Source: Bryobacteraceae bacterium (lineage in GTDB: Bacteria > Acidobacteriota > Terriglobia > Bryobacterales > Bryobacteraceae). From it: a stretch of DNA of 64,000 nt. The DNA is taken from NCBI GenBank assembly GCA_026129905.1, contig JAHCHE010000004.1, positions 248,001 through 312,000 on the forward strand, given 5' to 3'. Each line of letters begins with the position of its first letter. The first letter of the stretch is position 1. The notes under the pieces are model-generated. The model ran no database searches. It was given only the letters and a program-made list of their open reading frames with translations, and was not told the origin of the DNA. Position numbers and translations under genes: made by a program. Positions 44,082 through 53,790 of this stretch are shown in pieces.

Positions 44082-44969
44082 CTACAACCTCCCCTGTCGG
44101 ATGGTCAGGTATTCCCGGAGCGCCTCGTCGAGCGGACGGTTGGTCGGCAGGAGGAAGTAGTCGGCCCCCGCCGCCTGGGCTTGCTTCCGCATTTCCTGTA
44201 CGTGCCGGTCCATCCTGCTCTTGTACTCGGTGCGCGCATATTCCGGAGACACCTCGATGCTGTCGTCCGTTTCCATGTCCACGAGAATGACCGGCTCGCC
44301 CAGAGCGGGAGCGATCTCTTCCGGATCGAGGATGTGGAAGAGGATCAGTTCGTTTCCGCGAAAACGGAGCGGCAAAACCGTTTTGATTACGCTCTCGGGA
44401 GGTTCGTATAAATCGGAGATTACCACCACGATCCCGCGATTATGCAGGAACTGTTGAAAATGAAAGAAAGGTTTTGAGAAATTTGTCCTCGCGCGAGGCT
44501 CGGCCGAATTGAGCGCGTGGAGGAGACGCGAAAGCTGTCCCTGGCGCCCGGAGGGCCGGATGTACTCCCGAATCTCGTCGTCGAAGACGATGAGGCCGGC
44601 GGCGTCGCGCTGCTGGCCGGCCAGATGACAGAGGGAGGCGGCCAGAAAGCGCGCGTAATCCATTTTCGTAATCGAATGCGAGGTGTAGCCCATTGACGCG
44701 CTGGCGTCGAGCAGCAGCGTCAGCATGGTGTTGGTTTCGCCCCGGTAGCGCTTCAGGTACGCCCGTTCAGTGCGGGCGAACACGTTCCAGTCCACGTGCC
44801 GGAGGTCGTCGCCCGGCGTGTAGGCCCGGTATTCGGCAAACTCCTGGCTGAAGCCGAAGTCCGGCGAGCGGTGCAGGCCGGCGATGAAGCCGTCCACCAC
44901 CGTCTTCGCCACCAGGTCGAGACCCGAGATGCTGGCGAGAACGGCGGGATCCAGGAAGCGCTGGAGCAT
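44082..44969 (-). CDS. DUF58 family protein
   Basis: A 295-aa protein with the DUF58 signature YTPGDDLRHVDWNVFAR (residues 50-66), followed by a vWA-like motif LLLDASASM (D88-x-S90-x-S92) and VVVISDLYEPPE. DUF58 proteins are encoded next to MoxR ATPases and BatA-type proteins, as here: moxR lies 13 bases upstream and the BatA-like gene is adjacent downstream. Confidence 0.93.
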   Translation of the reverse strand: MLQRFLDPAVLASISGLDLVAKTVVDGFIAGLHRSPDFGFSQEFAEYRAYTPGDDLRHVDWNVFARTERAYLKRYRGETNTMLTLLLDASASMGYTSHSITKMDYARFLAASLCHLAGQQRDAAGLIVFDDEIREYIRPSGRQGQLSRLLHALNSAEPRARTNFSKPFFHFQQFLHNRGIVVVISDLYEPPESVIKTVLPLRFRGNELILFHILDPEEIAPALGEPVILVDMETDDSIEVSPEYARTEYKSRMDRHVQEMRKQAQAAGADYFLLPTNRPLDEALREYLTIRQGRL

Positions 44970-44982
44970 GGTGGAAAATCAC

Positions 44983-46017
<1,035 letters not shown>

Positions 46018-46019
46018 TC

Positions 46020-48266
46020 TTAGTTCTCTTTCTTTTCGGAACTGAGTTCTAACAGCATCTTCTGGGCCGGCCGGTAGCCGGGCGCGGCCTCGAGGGCAAG
46101 CACGACGTGATTCATGGCCTCCTTGTCGCGGTTGGCGGCGCGGTACGCCTTGGCCAGGTTGAACTCCGAAGCGGCGCGATCGTGCGGGTTCATGGCGATC
46201 ACCGCTTTGAACTCGCGGATCGCCAAGTGCATGTTGCGCTCGGAAAGGGCGAGATCGCCCAGCCAGCGGTGCAACTCCTCGTCATTTACGGGGTAGACGT
46301 AGTTCAAGCGCTCAAGGGTTGCGATGGCATCCTTGCGCTTGCCTTTTTCTTCCTGAAGCCGCGCCAGTTTTTTCAGAGTGTCGGGCTTGCGGCCGCCGGC
46401 CCGCGCGTAGCGCTCGAGTTCGGCCATGGCGGCGTCCTTGTTACCGTTGGCCAGATGGGCATCGGCCAGGAGTTCGTAGGGGTTGCCGTCCTCTACGTAT
46501 TCCGGATAGAGATCGCGCAGCGCCGGCGCCTGATCGAGCACCTGGTCGTGCCGGGAATCGTACGCCGCTTCCGTAAGGGTTTTCATCCCCTTCTTCCACT
46601 CGTCGAAGCCGTCGACGGTCGTTCGGGTCCGCTCGCGAAGCCATGCGAGGAAGTCCTTGTCGAAGGCTTCCGGTTTCATTTCGAGCTGCTCTTCAATGAC
46701 GTTCGACGTCGTCTTCCGCTCGCCGAAAGCGCGCATCATCGCCAGCAGCTTGTCATAGCCCCAGCGCTCATTGATGTAGTCGCAGATTCGCCCCGCCTGG
46801 AAGTACGATACGATGACCTGCCCCGGATAGGAAGGCCGAATGAAGCCGCGGTCCAGGCCCGCCACCGGAAGGAGTTTCTCCTCCTTGATCGCCGTGATGA
46901 TCTGGGGGTCCATCCGGTCGCCCCATTCGGGCGATGCCGCGGTCTCTTCGTGCACGGCCATTCCTTCGGTAAACCAGCGGGGAACCCGGTGCTTTGTGGC
47001 GGTGAGCACAAAGACGTGACTCAACTCGTGCCACAGCGTGCTGGCCCAGTGGAACGTGCCGGGCCGCCGGCCGGACGGGCTGTCCATGGCGACCACGTCG
47101 CCGAACGTAACGCCGAGCGCGCCGAGCCCCGGCATGCCGAGCGTCCTTACAGCGAAATCCTCGTGGTTCGGATACACCTCGAGTTGAACGGCGCGCGGCA
47201 GCGTCAGCTTGTACTTCTTTTCGAACGTGGCGATGGCCCGCTTCAATTCGGATTCGAAATAGGGCCGCAGCAACTCGGCCTCCTTGCTGGCAAGGCGTAC
47301 GATGGTCTTGTCGGTCCGGAAGGTCTGGTAATTCTTATAGCTGTCCAGCAGCCTGAGCGTGTTCACGGTAGCGTCACTGGCGTAGTTATTGTCGTAGCAC
47401 GCCTCCAGGTGGCGCCGGGCTTCTTCTTCCCGTCCCAACCGCATCAGATTGAGGCCCAGTTCGGAGCGCGCTTTCCACAGCCGGGGATTCAGCGCCAGCG
47501 CCTGCTCGTACAGCTTGATGCCTTCCTCGTAGCGGCGGTTTAAGACAAAGAAGTGCGCGGCCGTCGCGTAGGCCTCGCCACGGACGGGGTTGATCTTGCG
47601 GATGCGTTCAAACCAGGGCGAGGCGTCCCGGTCGTTGAGCAGTTCGATGGTGGCGTGAATCGCCATCGCGTCCATCGCCTCGTCCGACATGGCGAGCGCC
47701 TTGTCGGCCTCCTCGACGGCACGGCCCTCGTCAACATCCTCGAGCGCGAGAAAGGAGAGAAGCTCCTGCGCCTCCACAAGGTTCGAGTCGGCCTTCAGCG
47801 CGGCCTCGGCAAGCTGGACGGCCTTGGCTTCAAACGATCTCGAGGCGACCCGCGCCAGGCCGAGAAGCGCCTGGGCATTGTCCTTGTCGATCTCCAATGC
47901 CTCGCCGAACAACCCGGCGGCATCGACCGGTTGCGCGTTCGCCAGGTAGAGCATCCCCCAGCGCACCCGGAAGTGAGCGTTCTTGGGCTTCGCTTCCACA
48001 GCCAGGCGGAACTGATCGTTGGCCTCGCTGTATTGCTCCAGGCCCCAGCGGCCTTCGGCGCGGAAATACGGATCGGAACTCGCGAGCAACCGGCTGTAGC
48101 ACTGCGCGGCTTCGTCGAGGCGTCCGTAGCGCCGGTGCTTCTGACAGTCATCGGGAGTTTGCCCCGAAGCGTGGGCGGCCGCAATCGCCATGCATCCCAT
48201 CGCCACGAAGGCAGCGCGAAGCTTCGCCCTCGGTGAAACCGGCTCAGATTGCGGCCAGAAGCGCAC
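46020..48266 (-). CDS. TPR protein with a MA-like HExxH metalloprotease domain
   Basis: A 748-aa exported protein (signal: LRAAFVAMGCMAIAAAHASG). TPR-type repeats fill residues ~35-310 and ~580-745 (EEGIKLYEQALALNPRLWKA; HLAIREFKAVIAMNPHDRAA). Between them lies a gluzincin-like protease domain: STLWHELSHVFVL (H413, E414, H417) and, 17 residues on, RWFTEGMAVHEE with the third ligand Glu434. The layout matches 'peptidase MA-like' proteins of acidobacteria. It sits in an operon with MoxR and vWA genes. The substrate is unknown. Confidence 0.88.
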   Translation of the reverse strand: MRFWPQSEPVSPRAKLRAAFVAMGCMAIAAAHASGQTPDDCQKHRRYGRLDEAAQCYSRLLASSDPYFRAEGRWGLEQYSEANDQFRLAVEAKPKNAHFRVRWGMLYLANAQPVDAAGLFGEALEIDKDNAQALLGLARVASRSFEAKAVQLAEAALKADSNLVEAQELLSFLALEDVDEGRAVEEADKALAMSDEAMDAMAIHATIELLNDRDASPWFERIRKINPVRGEAYATAAHFFVLNRRYEEGIKLYEQALALNPRLWKARSELGLNLMRLGREEEARRHLEACYDNNYASDATVNTLRLLDSYKNYQTFRTDKTIVRLASKEAELLRPYFESELKRAIATFEKKYKLTLPRAVQLEVYPNHEDFAVRTLGMPGLGALGVTFGDVVAMDSPSGRRPGTFHWASTLWHELSHVFVLTATKHRVPRWFTEGMAVHEETAASPEWGDRMDPQIITAIKEEKLLPVAGLDRGFIRPSYPGQVIVSYFQAGRICDYINERWGYDKLLAMMRAFGERKTTSNVIEEQLEMKPEAFDKDFLAWLRERTRTTVDGFDEWKKGMKTLTEAAYDSRHDQVLDQAPALRDLYPEYVEDGNPYELLADAHLANGNKDAAMAELERYARAGGRKPDTLKKLARLQEEKGKRKDAIATLERLNYVYPVNDEELHRWLGDLALSERNMHLAIREFKAVIAMNPHDRAASEFNLAKAYRAANRDKEAMNHVVLALEAAPGYRPAQKMLLELSSEKKEN

Positions 48267-49190
48267 CTAGTTCTCCAGCGCCTCCTGCGTCTTCGCCAGT
48301 TCCAGCAGCAGCGCGGTCAACCGTGTGCGGTACTCGTCCAGCGGCATGGCGGCTTTCTCGTACTTGAGCTTGTCAATCTCCTGCTCGAGTTGCTCCTTCT
48401 TCGCCAGCAGTTCCTGCTTGGCCGGGTCCTGCGAAGCGATCTGCGTCGCGCCGATCCGCAACAGCGTGAACTGGCCCGCCACCAAACCGTGACCATTGGC
48501 GGGCGACGGTTCGCGGACGCCGTCCCCCTGGCCCGTGTCCTCGAGAATCGGATGCTCGGTGGCCAGCCGCTTCTGCGTCGCGTAGAACTCGGTCGTCTTC
48601 CGATCGGCGTAGGTGAACGCTTCCAGCGCCGTGATCACCTCGTTTTTATCCGTGTCGGCGGCGGCGTCTTGCAGGGCCGCCACCCAGTAGCGGGCGAAGA
48701 CGACGGCGTTGCGTTCGGCGCCGCTCTTGGTGGCGGTTATCACCGCACGTCTTTCCTTTTGCAGGGACGGAATCGAGCCACCGCTGGCGCTAGTCATGTT
48801 GGCGACGAGCTGGCGCGAGGCGGGAATGCGATCCAGCCAGGCGGCCAGTTCCGTGGCGGTCACGTCGGGTCCCGGGAGGTTTATTTTGTACTCGACGCCG
48901 TCGAACGTGCCGTGGCCGATCATCATCAGGACAAACGCATCGCCGGGAGCGCTCGTAGCGGCCACCTCGGCCAGGGTCTGTTTGACGCGCTCGCGCGTCG
49001 CGTCCGCTCCGCTCAAGGTGTAGACGCGGGCCTCGTTGCCGCCTTCCTTCACGACGTGATCGATTTCCTTGGCCCAAGCCGTGAACCTCTGCTCGTAGTC
49101 GGGCTCGCCGCCGAGTCCGGCAATGGTGACGTAGTATGTCGCGCCCGGCAGCGCCGACGCGGCCGCAAGCAGTATCGGCAGAAATCTCAC
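48267..49190 (-). CDS. Caspase/legumain-fold (C13/C14-like) protein apparently lacking the catalytic cysteine, with a C-terminal coiled coil
   Basis: A 307-aa exported protein. The GTG at 49190 makes a GTGA overlap with the upstream vWA/GATase stop and starts a signal peptide (MRFLPILLAAASALPG); an ATG at 49202 is possible. The fold is seen in DAFVLMMIGHGTFDGVEYKI (His93 in the HG motif), TELAAWLDRIPASRQLVANM, then TSASGGS where peptidases carry the nucleophilic Cys (xx-C-x-S-G). At that place this protein has T133-S134-A135-S136, so no Cys. RRAVITATKSGAERNAVVFA and DTDKNEVITALEAFTYADRK follow. The C-terminal ~60 residues form a coiled coil (KKEQLEQEIDKLKYEK). It is probably a pseudoenzyme or uses Ser. 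Fold assignment is moderate. Confidence 0.75.
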   Translation of the reverse strand: MRFLPILLAAASALPGATYYVTIAGLGGEPDYEQRFTAWAKEIDHVVKEGGNEARVYTLSGADATRERVKQTLAEVAATSAPGDAFVLMMIGHGTFDGVEYKINLPGPDVTATELAAWLDRIPASRQLVANMTSASGGSIPSLQKERRAVITATKSGAERNAVVFARYWVAALQDAAADTDKNEVITALEAFTYADRKTTEFYATQKRLATEHPILEDTGQGDGVREPSPANGHGLVAGQFTLLRIGATQIASQDPAKQELLAKKEQLEQEIDKLKYEKAAMPLDEYRTRLTALLLELAKTQEALEN

Positions 49191-51448
49191 ACCACACCCC
49201 ATCTCCGGCGCAGAAACCATTCCGCGGCCTTCAGCAGAATCAGCGCCAGGAACACCGCCGGCATATTCCAGAGATCCCTCGTTTCGCGAACGGTGATGCC
49301 CGCCTCCGAATAGGTGATTTCTTTCGGCAGCCGCGCCAGCTCGTCGGGCTTCCAGTAGCGGCCCCCGGTTTGCGACGCGAGGTTGCCCAGCAGTTCGCGG
49401 TTCTGTTCGGCGCGGAAGTTCTCGGCGACGCCGTCCTCGCGCCGGAAGTTCAGCACGTCCCGCCCGATTTCCTCCTCGCCGCGCCTGGCTACCACCTCGG
49501 CGACAAATCCGCCAGCGTTCCCAGCCTGCCATTCGCCGATGTAGATCCCGGGTTCTTTCGGGTCGGGCGACAGTTCGGCAACGCCCGAAGCGCCGGCGGG
49601 CCCCATGATCTTGGCCTCCACCCGCGCGTCGAGCACGGGCATGAAGTTCTTGTCCCGGACGCGCACCGCTAACGGGACCCGGCTTTCGTCCGCCAGGACC
49701 TGCCGGGGCGTCGATGACAGCACCTGGCCGGGCGTTCCCGTCACCAGCCAGCGCAGCAGTTGTTGCCAGAAGACTTCGTGCGTCTGATCGGCGAGATCCT
49801 GCTGCATCTGCCAGCGCCAGCTTCCGCCTGTTGCGAAAACGGCGGTCCGTCCGTGGCCGAAGTTCTGCGTTACCAGAAGGGGCATCGGACGGCCGTTCGG
49901 CGACATGAGTTCCGCGAGAACCATGGCTCCAGGTTTGGGAGAGCCCGCCTCTTCGTAGTCGGCCAGTTGCGGCAGATCGCTCCAGCGTTTCTCGTTGGCT
50001 TCGGGGTTTTCCACCAGGCGCGTGATGAGACTGTCGCGGCCGCCTGCCGCAAGCCGCACGCCGACGCGGTCGCGGCGAAACGTGGCCTTGCCTTCGGGAA
50101 GCGTGACGGGGAGGATCTCGGCGAGCAGCGAGGCTTTGTAGCCGCCGTCGGCCAGCGCCGCGCGGCCGCCGAGGAAGAGGACTCCGCCGCCGCGGCGGTC
50201 GACGAATTCCATTACCGCTTGCTGTTGCGAAGGCGTCAGATAGCCCGCCTCCACCGAGCCCAGAATCAAACCCTCGTAGGCGAACAGTTCCTTCAAGTCG
50301 CTCGGAAAGCCGTCTTTCAGCTCATCCGGGCTCGCCACGCCCTGCCGGTAGATCTTGTTCTGCGTCGTACGGAGAATTGACGTGAGCTGAACCGTCCGGT
50401 CCTTCTGCATCGCGCGCCGGATGAACTTGTATTCCCAACGCGGCTCACCCTCCAGGTACAGTACCCGGGGTTTGGCGGATTCGACGTTGATCAGGCGAGA
50501 GAGCGTGTTGTTCCTCGGATTTTCCTCGCCTTCCAACGGGTCTATGGAAACCAGCAGGTGCTTGGCGCCCGCGCTTCCCGCGTTGAACAACAGCGATTCG
50601 GTCTGCTGGCCGCCGTCGCTGTCCAGCTCAATGTCCTTGCTTACCAGAACGCGGCCGCCGTCCCGCACGGTCAGTCGCGCCTTGCTGCCGGCGTAACCCC
50701 GCTGCCGGAAGGTAACGCGCGCGGCCACGCGCGAATCGGCCAGCGACCGATCCGGCAACTCCACCGCGCTGATCTCGACATCCTTCTCAAAGCGCTCCCG
50801 GCCGAAGCCCACGGTGTGAACCGGGATGCGGCGGCTGCGCACTTCCGCCAGAGTCTTCAGGTCGAGCCCCCCCGAGTTGTCCGCTCCGTCGCTCATGAGG
50901 AGGACGGCGCCGATCGGCACGCTGCCGGCTTCGGCTACCACCTCGCGAAGACCTTCGCCGATGCGCGTCGCCTGACGATCGGCCGTAAGCTGATCGAGGC
51001 CGTTAATACGTTCCAGACGGTCCCCCAGCCGGTACAGACGCACCTGAAAGCTTTCCGAGAGGCTGCCAAGCAGTCCCCCTTCCAATGCCGTAACGGCGCC
51101 GGCGCTGCGGGTCTCGCCGCCGTCGACAATGGACATGCTGCGGGAGTCGTCGACGACTACGGCGATCACGTTCTGCTGAGGCTTTAACGCGGAAAGCTGC
51201 AAGGCAGGCTGCCACAACAACAACAGGAGCAAGGCCGCGAGCGTGGCTTGCAGCGCCCAGATTGCCGCCGGGCGCCAGCCCTTCAAACCAGCGGCCAGGG
51301 CGGAACGGCGCCGCCAGATCAGCCACCCCAGGCCGGCCGCCGCCGCCAGGATGGAGAGCGCCAGCATCCACCACGGCGCCGGTCCAAGCAGCACGAACTC
51401 CCCCTTTTGAAACGCCGCGGCGGGGTGACTAAACAGGAATTCAAACAT
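49187..51448 (-). CDS. Membrane protein with vWA and glutamine amidotransferase-like domains
   Basis: A 753-aa protein with two N-terminal helices (~27-46 and ~62-82) and one near the C-terminus (MPAVFLALILLKAAEW). The vWA domain begins IAVVVDDSRSMS (D100-x-S102-x-S104) with LLMSDGADNSGG. A class I GATase-like fold follows (ELFAYEGLILGSVEAG, FVDRRGGGVLFLGGRAALAD, FGHGRTAVFATGGSWRW), without an obvious Cys-His-Glu triad. Related proteins are found with BatA/DUF4159 genes. Its start lies 30 bases downstream of the DUF4159 stop. Confidence 0.85.
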   Translation of the reverse strand: MFEFLFSHPAAAFQKGEFVLLGPAPWWMLALSILAAAAGLGWLIWRRRSALAAGLKGWRPAAIWALQATLAALLLLLLWQPALQLSALKPQQNVIAVVVDDSRSMSIVDGGETRSAGAVTALEGGLLGSLSESFQVRLYRLGDRLERINGLDQLTADRQATRIGEGLREVVAEAGSVPIGAVLLMSDGADNSGGLDLKTLAEVRSRRIPVHTVGFGRERFEKDVEISAVELPDRSLADSRVAARVTFRQRGYAGSKARLTVRDGGRVLVSKDIELDSDGGQQTESLLFNAGSAGAKHLLVSIDPLEGEENPRNNTLSRLINVESAKPRVLYLEGEPRWEYKFIRRAMQKDRTVQLTSILRTTQNKIYRQGVASPDELKDGFPSDLKELFAYEGLILGSVEAGYLTPSQQQAVMEFVDRRGGGVLFLGGRAALADGGYKASLLAEILPVTLPEGKATFRRDRVGVRLAAGGRDSLITRLVENPEANEKRWSDLPQLADYEEAGSPKPGAMVLAELMSPNGRPMPLLVTQNFGHGRTAVFATGGSWRWQMQQDLADQTHEVFWQQLLRWLVTGTPGQVLSSTPRQVLADESRVPLAVRVRDKNFMPVLDARVEAKIMGPAGASGVAELSPDPKEPGIYIGEWQAGNAGGFVAEVVARRGEEEIGRDVLNFRREDGVAENFRAEQNRELLGNLASQTGGRYWKPDELARLPKEITYSEAGITVRETRDLWNMPAVFLALILLKAAEWFLRRRWGVV

Positions 51449-51478
51449 CGGCTCGACTGTCGGATAAACTCTGTTCGA

Positions 51479-52270
51479 TCAGTGCGTCATGGCATAGATG
51501 ATGTAATTGATGCCGATCCGGTAAGCAAGCGAAGCCCAGCGTTCGGGATACCGGGGCAGATCGGCCCACTCCCAGGCATCCCCCAAGTCCATGTTATGAC
51601 AGATCGCCACCATCAGCCGGCGGTCGTCATCGTATACGCCGCGCCAGCGGGCCTCGATGCCGTCCTGTTCGTAGGTGCGGCCGCTGTAAAAGTATCGGAT
51701 GCCCGGCACCTGGAAGCGCTCGTCCAGGTCGTAGAGCACATGAAAAATTTCGTCTTCGTTAGGAATATCTTCGACGGGGCGATCCGGAAAGACCCGTTGC
51801 AAGCTGGCCAGAAAGACATCCCACTCGATGGTCCCGTGGAAGTCGTCAGTCATCAGGAAGCCGCCGCGCAGCAGGTATTCGCGCAGCTTGGCCGCCTGCT
51901 TGTCGTTGAGTTCCCAGTGGCCGACTTCGACGGCGTAGATCCACGGCCAGTCGAAGATTTTGTCGCTCTCCAGGTCGACGACCTCTTCCGCCGACCTAGC
52001 GTGGATTCGGGTAAGGCGCCGGACGCCCTGCATGAACTGGCGATCCGCTTTCGGGTAGTCGGTGGCCCAGGCGCCCTGCCAGCCCCAATAGCCGCCCGAA
52101 AACGATGGATACATCAGGCGCGCAAAGGCGAACTCCGTCTTCTCATTGCCGTCGGCGGGAAACGGCGACGGATTGTCTTCCAGCATCTCGAACCGGGGTC
52201 GGCGCTGCGCCAACAGCAAGCTCAGCGACACCGATACGAACGCGAGCAACCAGAACAAGCGGAACCGCAC
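51479..52270 (-). CDS. DUF4159 domain protein, exported
   Basis: A 263-aa protein with a signal anchor MRFRLFWLLAFVSVSLSLLLA. The DUF4159 core includes FAFARLMYPSFSGGYWGW, WPWIYAVEVGHWELNDKQAA, REYLLRGGFLMTDDFHGTIE and AICHNMDLGDAWEWADLPRY. DUF4159 proteins accompany vWA/GATase and MoxR-DUF58 operons. It is the first large gene of the operon. Confidence 0.92.
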   Translation of the reverse strand: MRFRLFWLLAFVSVSLSLLLAQRRPRFEMLEDNPSPFPADGNEKTEFAFARLMYPSFSGGYWGWQGAWATDYPKADRQFMQGVRRLTRIHARSAEEVVDLESDKIFDWPWIYAVEVGHWELNDKQAAKLREYLLRGGFLMTDDFHGTIEWDVFLASLQRVFPDRPVEDIPNEDEIFHVLYDLDERFQVPGIRYFYSGRTYEQDGIEARWRGVYDDDRRLMVAICHNMDLGDAWEWADLPRYPERWASLAYRIGINYIIYAMTH

Positions 52271-52367
52271 GACGAGTTCCCCTCCCCTTACACTCTCACG
52301 ATAGCACAGGGGTAGAAAACGGCAGAGCGGATATCGCCATTAGCGGCGATTCACGCAAACAGGACCG

Positions 52368-52454
52368 TTACGTCCTGGTTCGCAGTACCAGGCCGAGCAG
52401 CAGCAGAGCGGCGATGACAGCGATGATTGGCACGTATGCCATGCCCACGATCAT
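52368..52454 (-). CDS. Candidate 28-residue single-helix membrane peptide
   Basis: Short frame too small for most gene callers. It reads MIVGMAYVPIIAVIAALLLL then GLVLRTRT. Residues 8-24 form one membrane helix with a basic tail. It has a strong ribosome site: GGAGG ends four bases before the ATG. It lies 97 bases upstream of the DUF4159 gene on the same strand, in an otherwise empty ~290-base gap between divergent genes. No homology is known to me. Confidence 0.45.
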   Translation of the reverse strand: MIVGMAYVPIIAVIAALLLLGLVLRTRT

Positions 52455-52563
52455 GGCGCCTCCGTTACTTTTCGTATCGGCGCCTTGAAGTAACATTTGA
52501 ATAGAGCCTTGGCGAGAAGCCGCGGCTCGGTACACATTTCTACGGAAGATACGGAGGTCGCCG

Positions 52564-53766
52564 ATGAGCGGAGTTCGTACTCGAAGATGGGTTCTCAAGA
52601 CGTTGGGCGGTGGATTGGCGGCGGCTTCGGCAGTCGGACGGTCCCATGCGGCGGCGCCAACCGCGCCGGTGGCGGTGGCCAAGTGCAAGACGTACGAAGC
52701 TTCCGAACTGCTGCCCGCGCTGGAACGGATGTTCGACCAGATCGGCGGGCTGGGCCGGGTGGTGAACGGCAAGACCGTCGCGATCAAAATCAACCTGACC
52801 GGCAACGCCACCGCCCGGCTTGGTCACGCCCCGGTCGGAGAAACCACCTGGACGCATCCGGCGGTGATCGCGGCGACGCTTCACCTGATGGACAAAGCTG
52901 GCGCGCGCCGGATTCGGCTGCTCGAGAGCCCTTGGTCCACCGCCGAGCCGCTGGAAGAGTTCATGATCCAGGCGGGCTGGGACCCAGGCGAGTTCACCAG
53001 CGCGGCCCGGCGCGTCGAGTTCGAGAACACCAACTACCTCGGAATGGGGAAGGAATACCACCGCTTTCCCGTACCCCGCGGCGGGCATCTTTTCCCGGCT
53101 TACGATCTTAATCACTCTTATAAGGACTGCGACGTCTTCGCGTCCATCGCCAAGCTTAAGGAGCACGGAACCGCGGGCATCACGCTCGCGATGAAGAACT
53201 GCTTCGGAATCACGCCCTGCACCATCTACGGCGAAGGCGCCGGCAAGGACGAACCGACGCCGGTTCCCCGCGGCGGGCGCAGCGGCGTAATCCATTTCGG
53301 GCGGCGGCCGCCGTCGCTGAGCGCGCCGCAGGAGAAGGATCCGAACTCGCCGCGTGAAGGCGGTTACCGTGTGCCCCGGGTGGTGGCGGATCTGGCGGCA
53401 GCCCGGCCCATCGATCTTTCCATCGTCGAAGGCGTGGAAAGCCAGGCTGTTGGCGAGACGGCGGGGTCGAGGAATTCCTTTGCCGTGAGTCCTGGCGTAC
53501 TGCTGGCAGGCCTCAACGCGGTGACTACCGACGCCGTCGGAGCGGCGTTAATGGGCTTCGACCCGATGGCCGATCGGGGGAAGACGCCGTTCGAATACTG
53601 CGACAGCACGCTTCGCCTGGCCGAGGAACTCGGCGTTGGCACGCGGGATCTAAGCCGGATCGAAGTGATCGGCACGCCCATCCGCGACGCCGTTTTCGAT
53701 TTTCGGGAGGCCCGGCGCAAGCGCGGAATCCCCGACCCGCAACCGCCGCGCGCCTGGCGGGGTTAG
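52564..53766 (+). CDS. DUF362 domain protein, Tat-exported
   Basis: A 400-aa protein with a twin-arginine-type leader (RTRRWVLKTLGGGLAAASAV). DUF362 features: KTVAIKINLTGN, THPAVIAATLHLMDKAGARR, CDVFASIAKLKEHGTAGITL, AMKNCFGITPCTIYG, and a final LAGLNAVTTDAVGAALMGFD. Family members are linked to iron-sulphur or unknown redox roles; only a few cysteines are seen here. It is convergent with the gamma-glutamyltransferase gene (24-base gap). Confidence 0.9.
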   Translation: MSGVRTRRWVLKTLGGGLAAASAVGRSHAAAPTAPVAVAKCKTYEASELLPALERMFDQIGGLGRVVNGKTVAIKINLTGNATARLGHAPVGETTWTHPAVIAATLHLMDKAGARRIRLLESPWSTAEPLEEFMIQAGWDPGEFTSAARRVEFENTNYLGMGKEYHRFPVPRGGHLFPAYDLNHSYKDCDVFASIAKLKEHGTAGITLAMKNCFGITPCTIYGEGAGKDEPTPVPRGGRSGVIHFGRRPPSLSAPQEKDPNSPREGGYRVPRVVADLAAARPIDLSIVEGVESQAVGETAGSRNSFAVSPGVLLAGLNAVTTDAVGAALMGFDPMADRGKTPFEYCDSTLRLAEELGVGTRDLSRIEVIGTPIRDAVFDFREARRKRGIPDPQPPRAWRG

Positions 53767-53790
53767 CTCTGCGCTCGGCGGAGCCCCGCT

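Noticed and set aside
46107-47543. Plus-strand 478-aa frame
   Set aside because: Antisense shadow of the TPR-HExxH protease gene.
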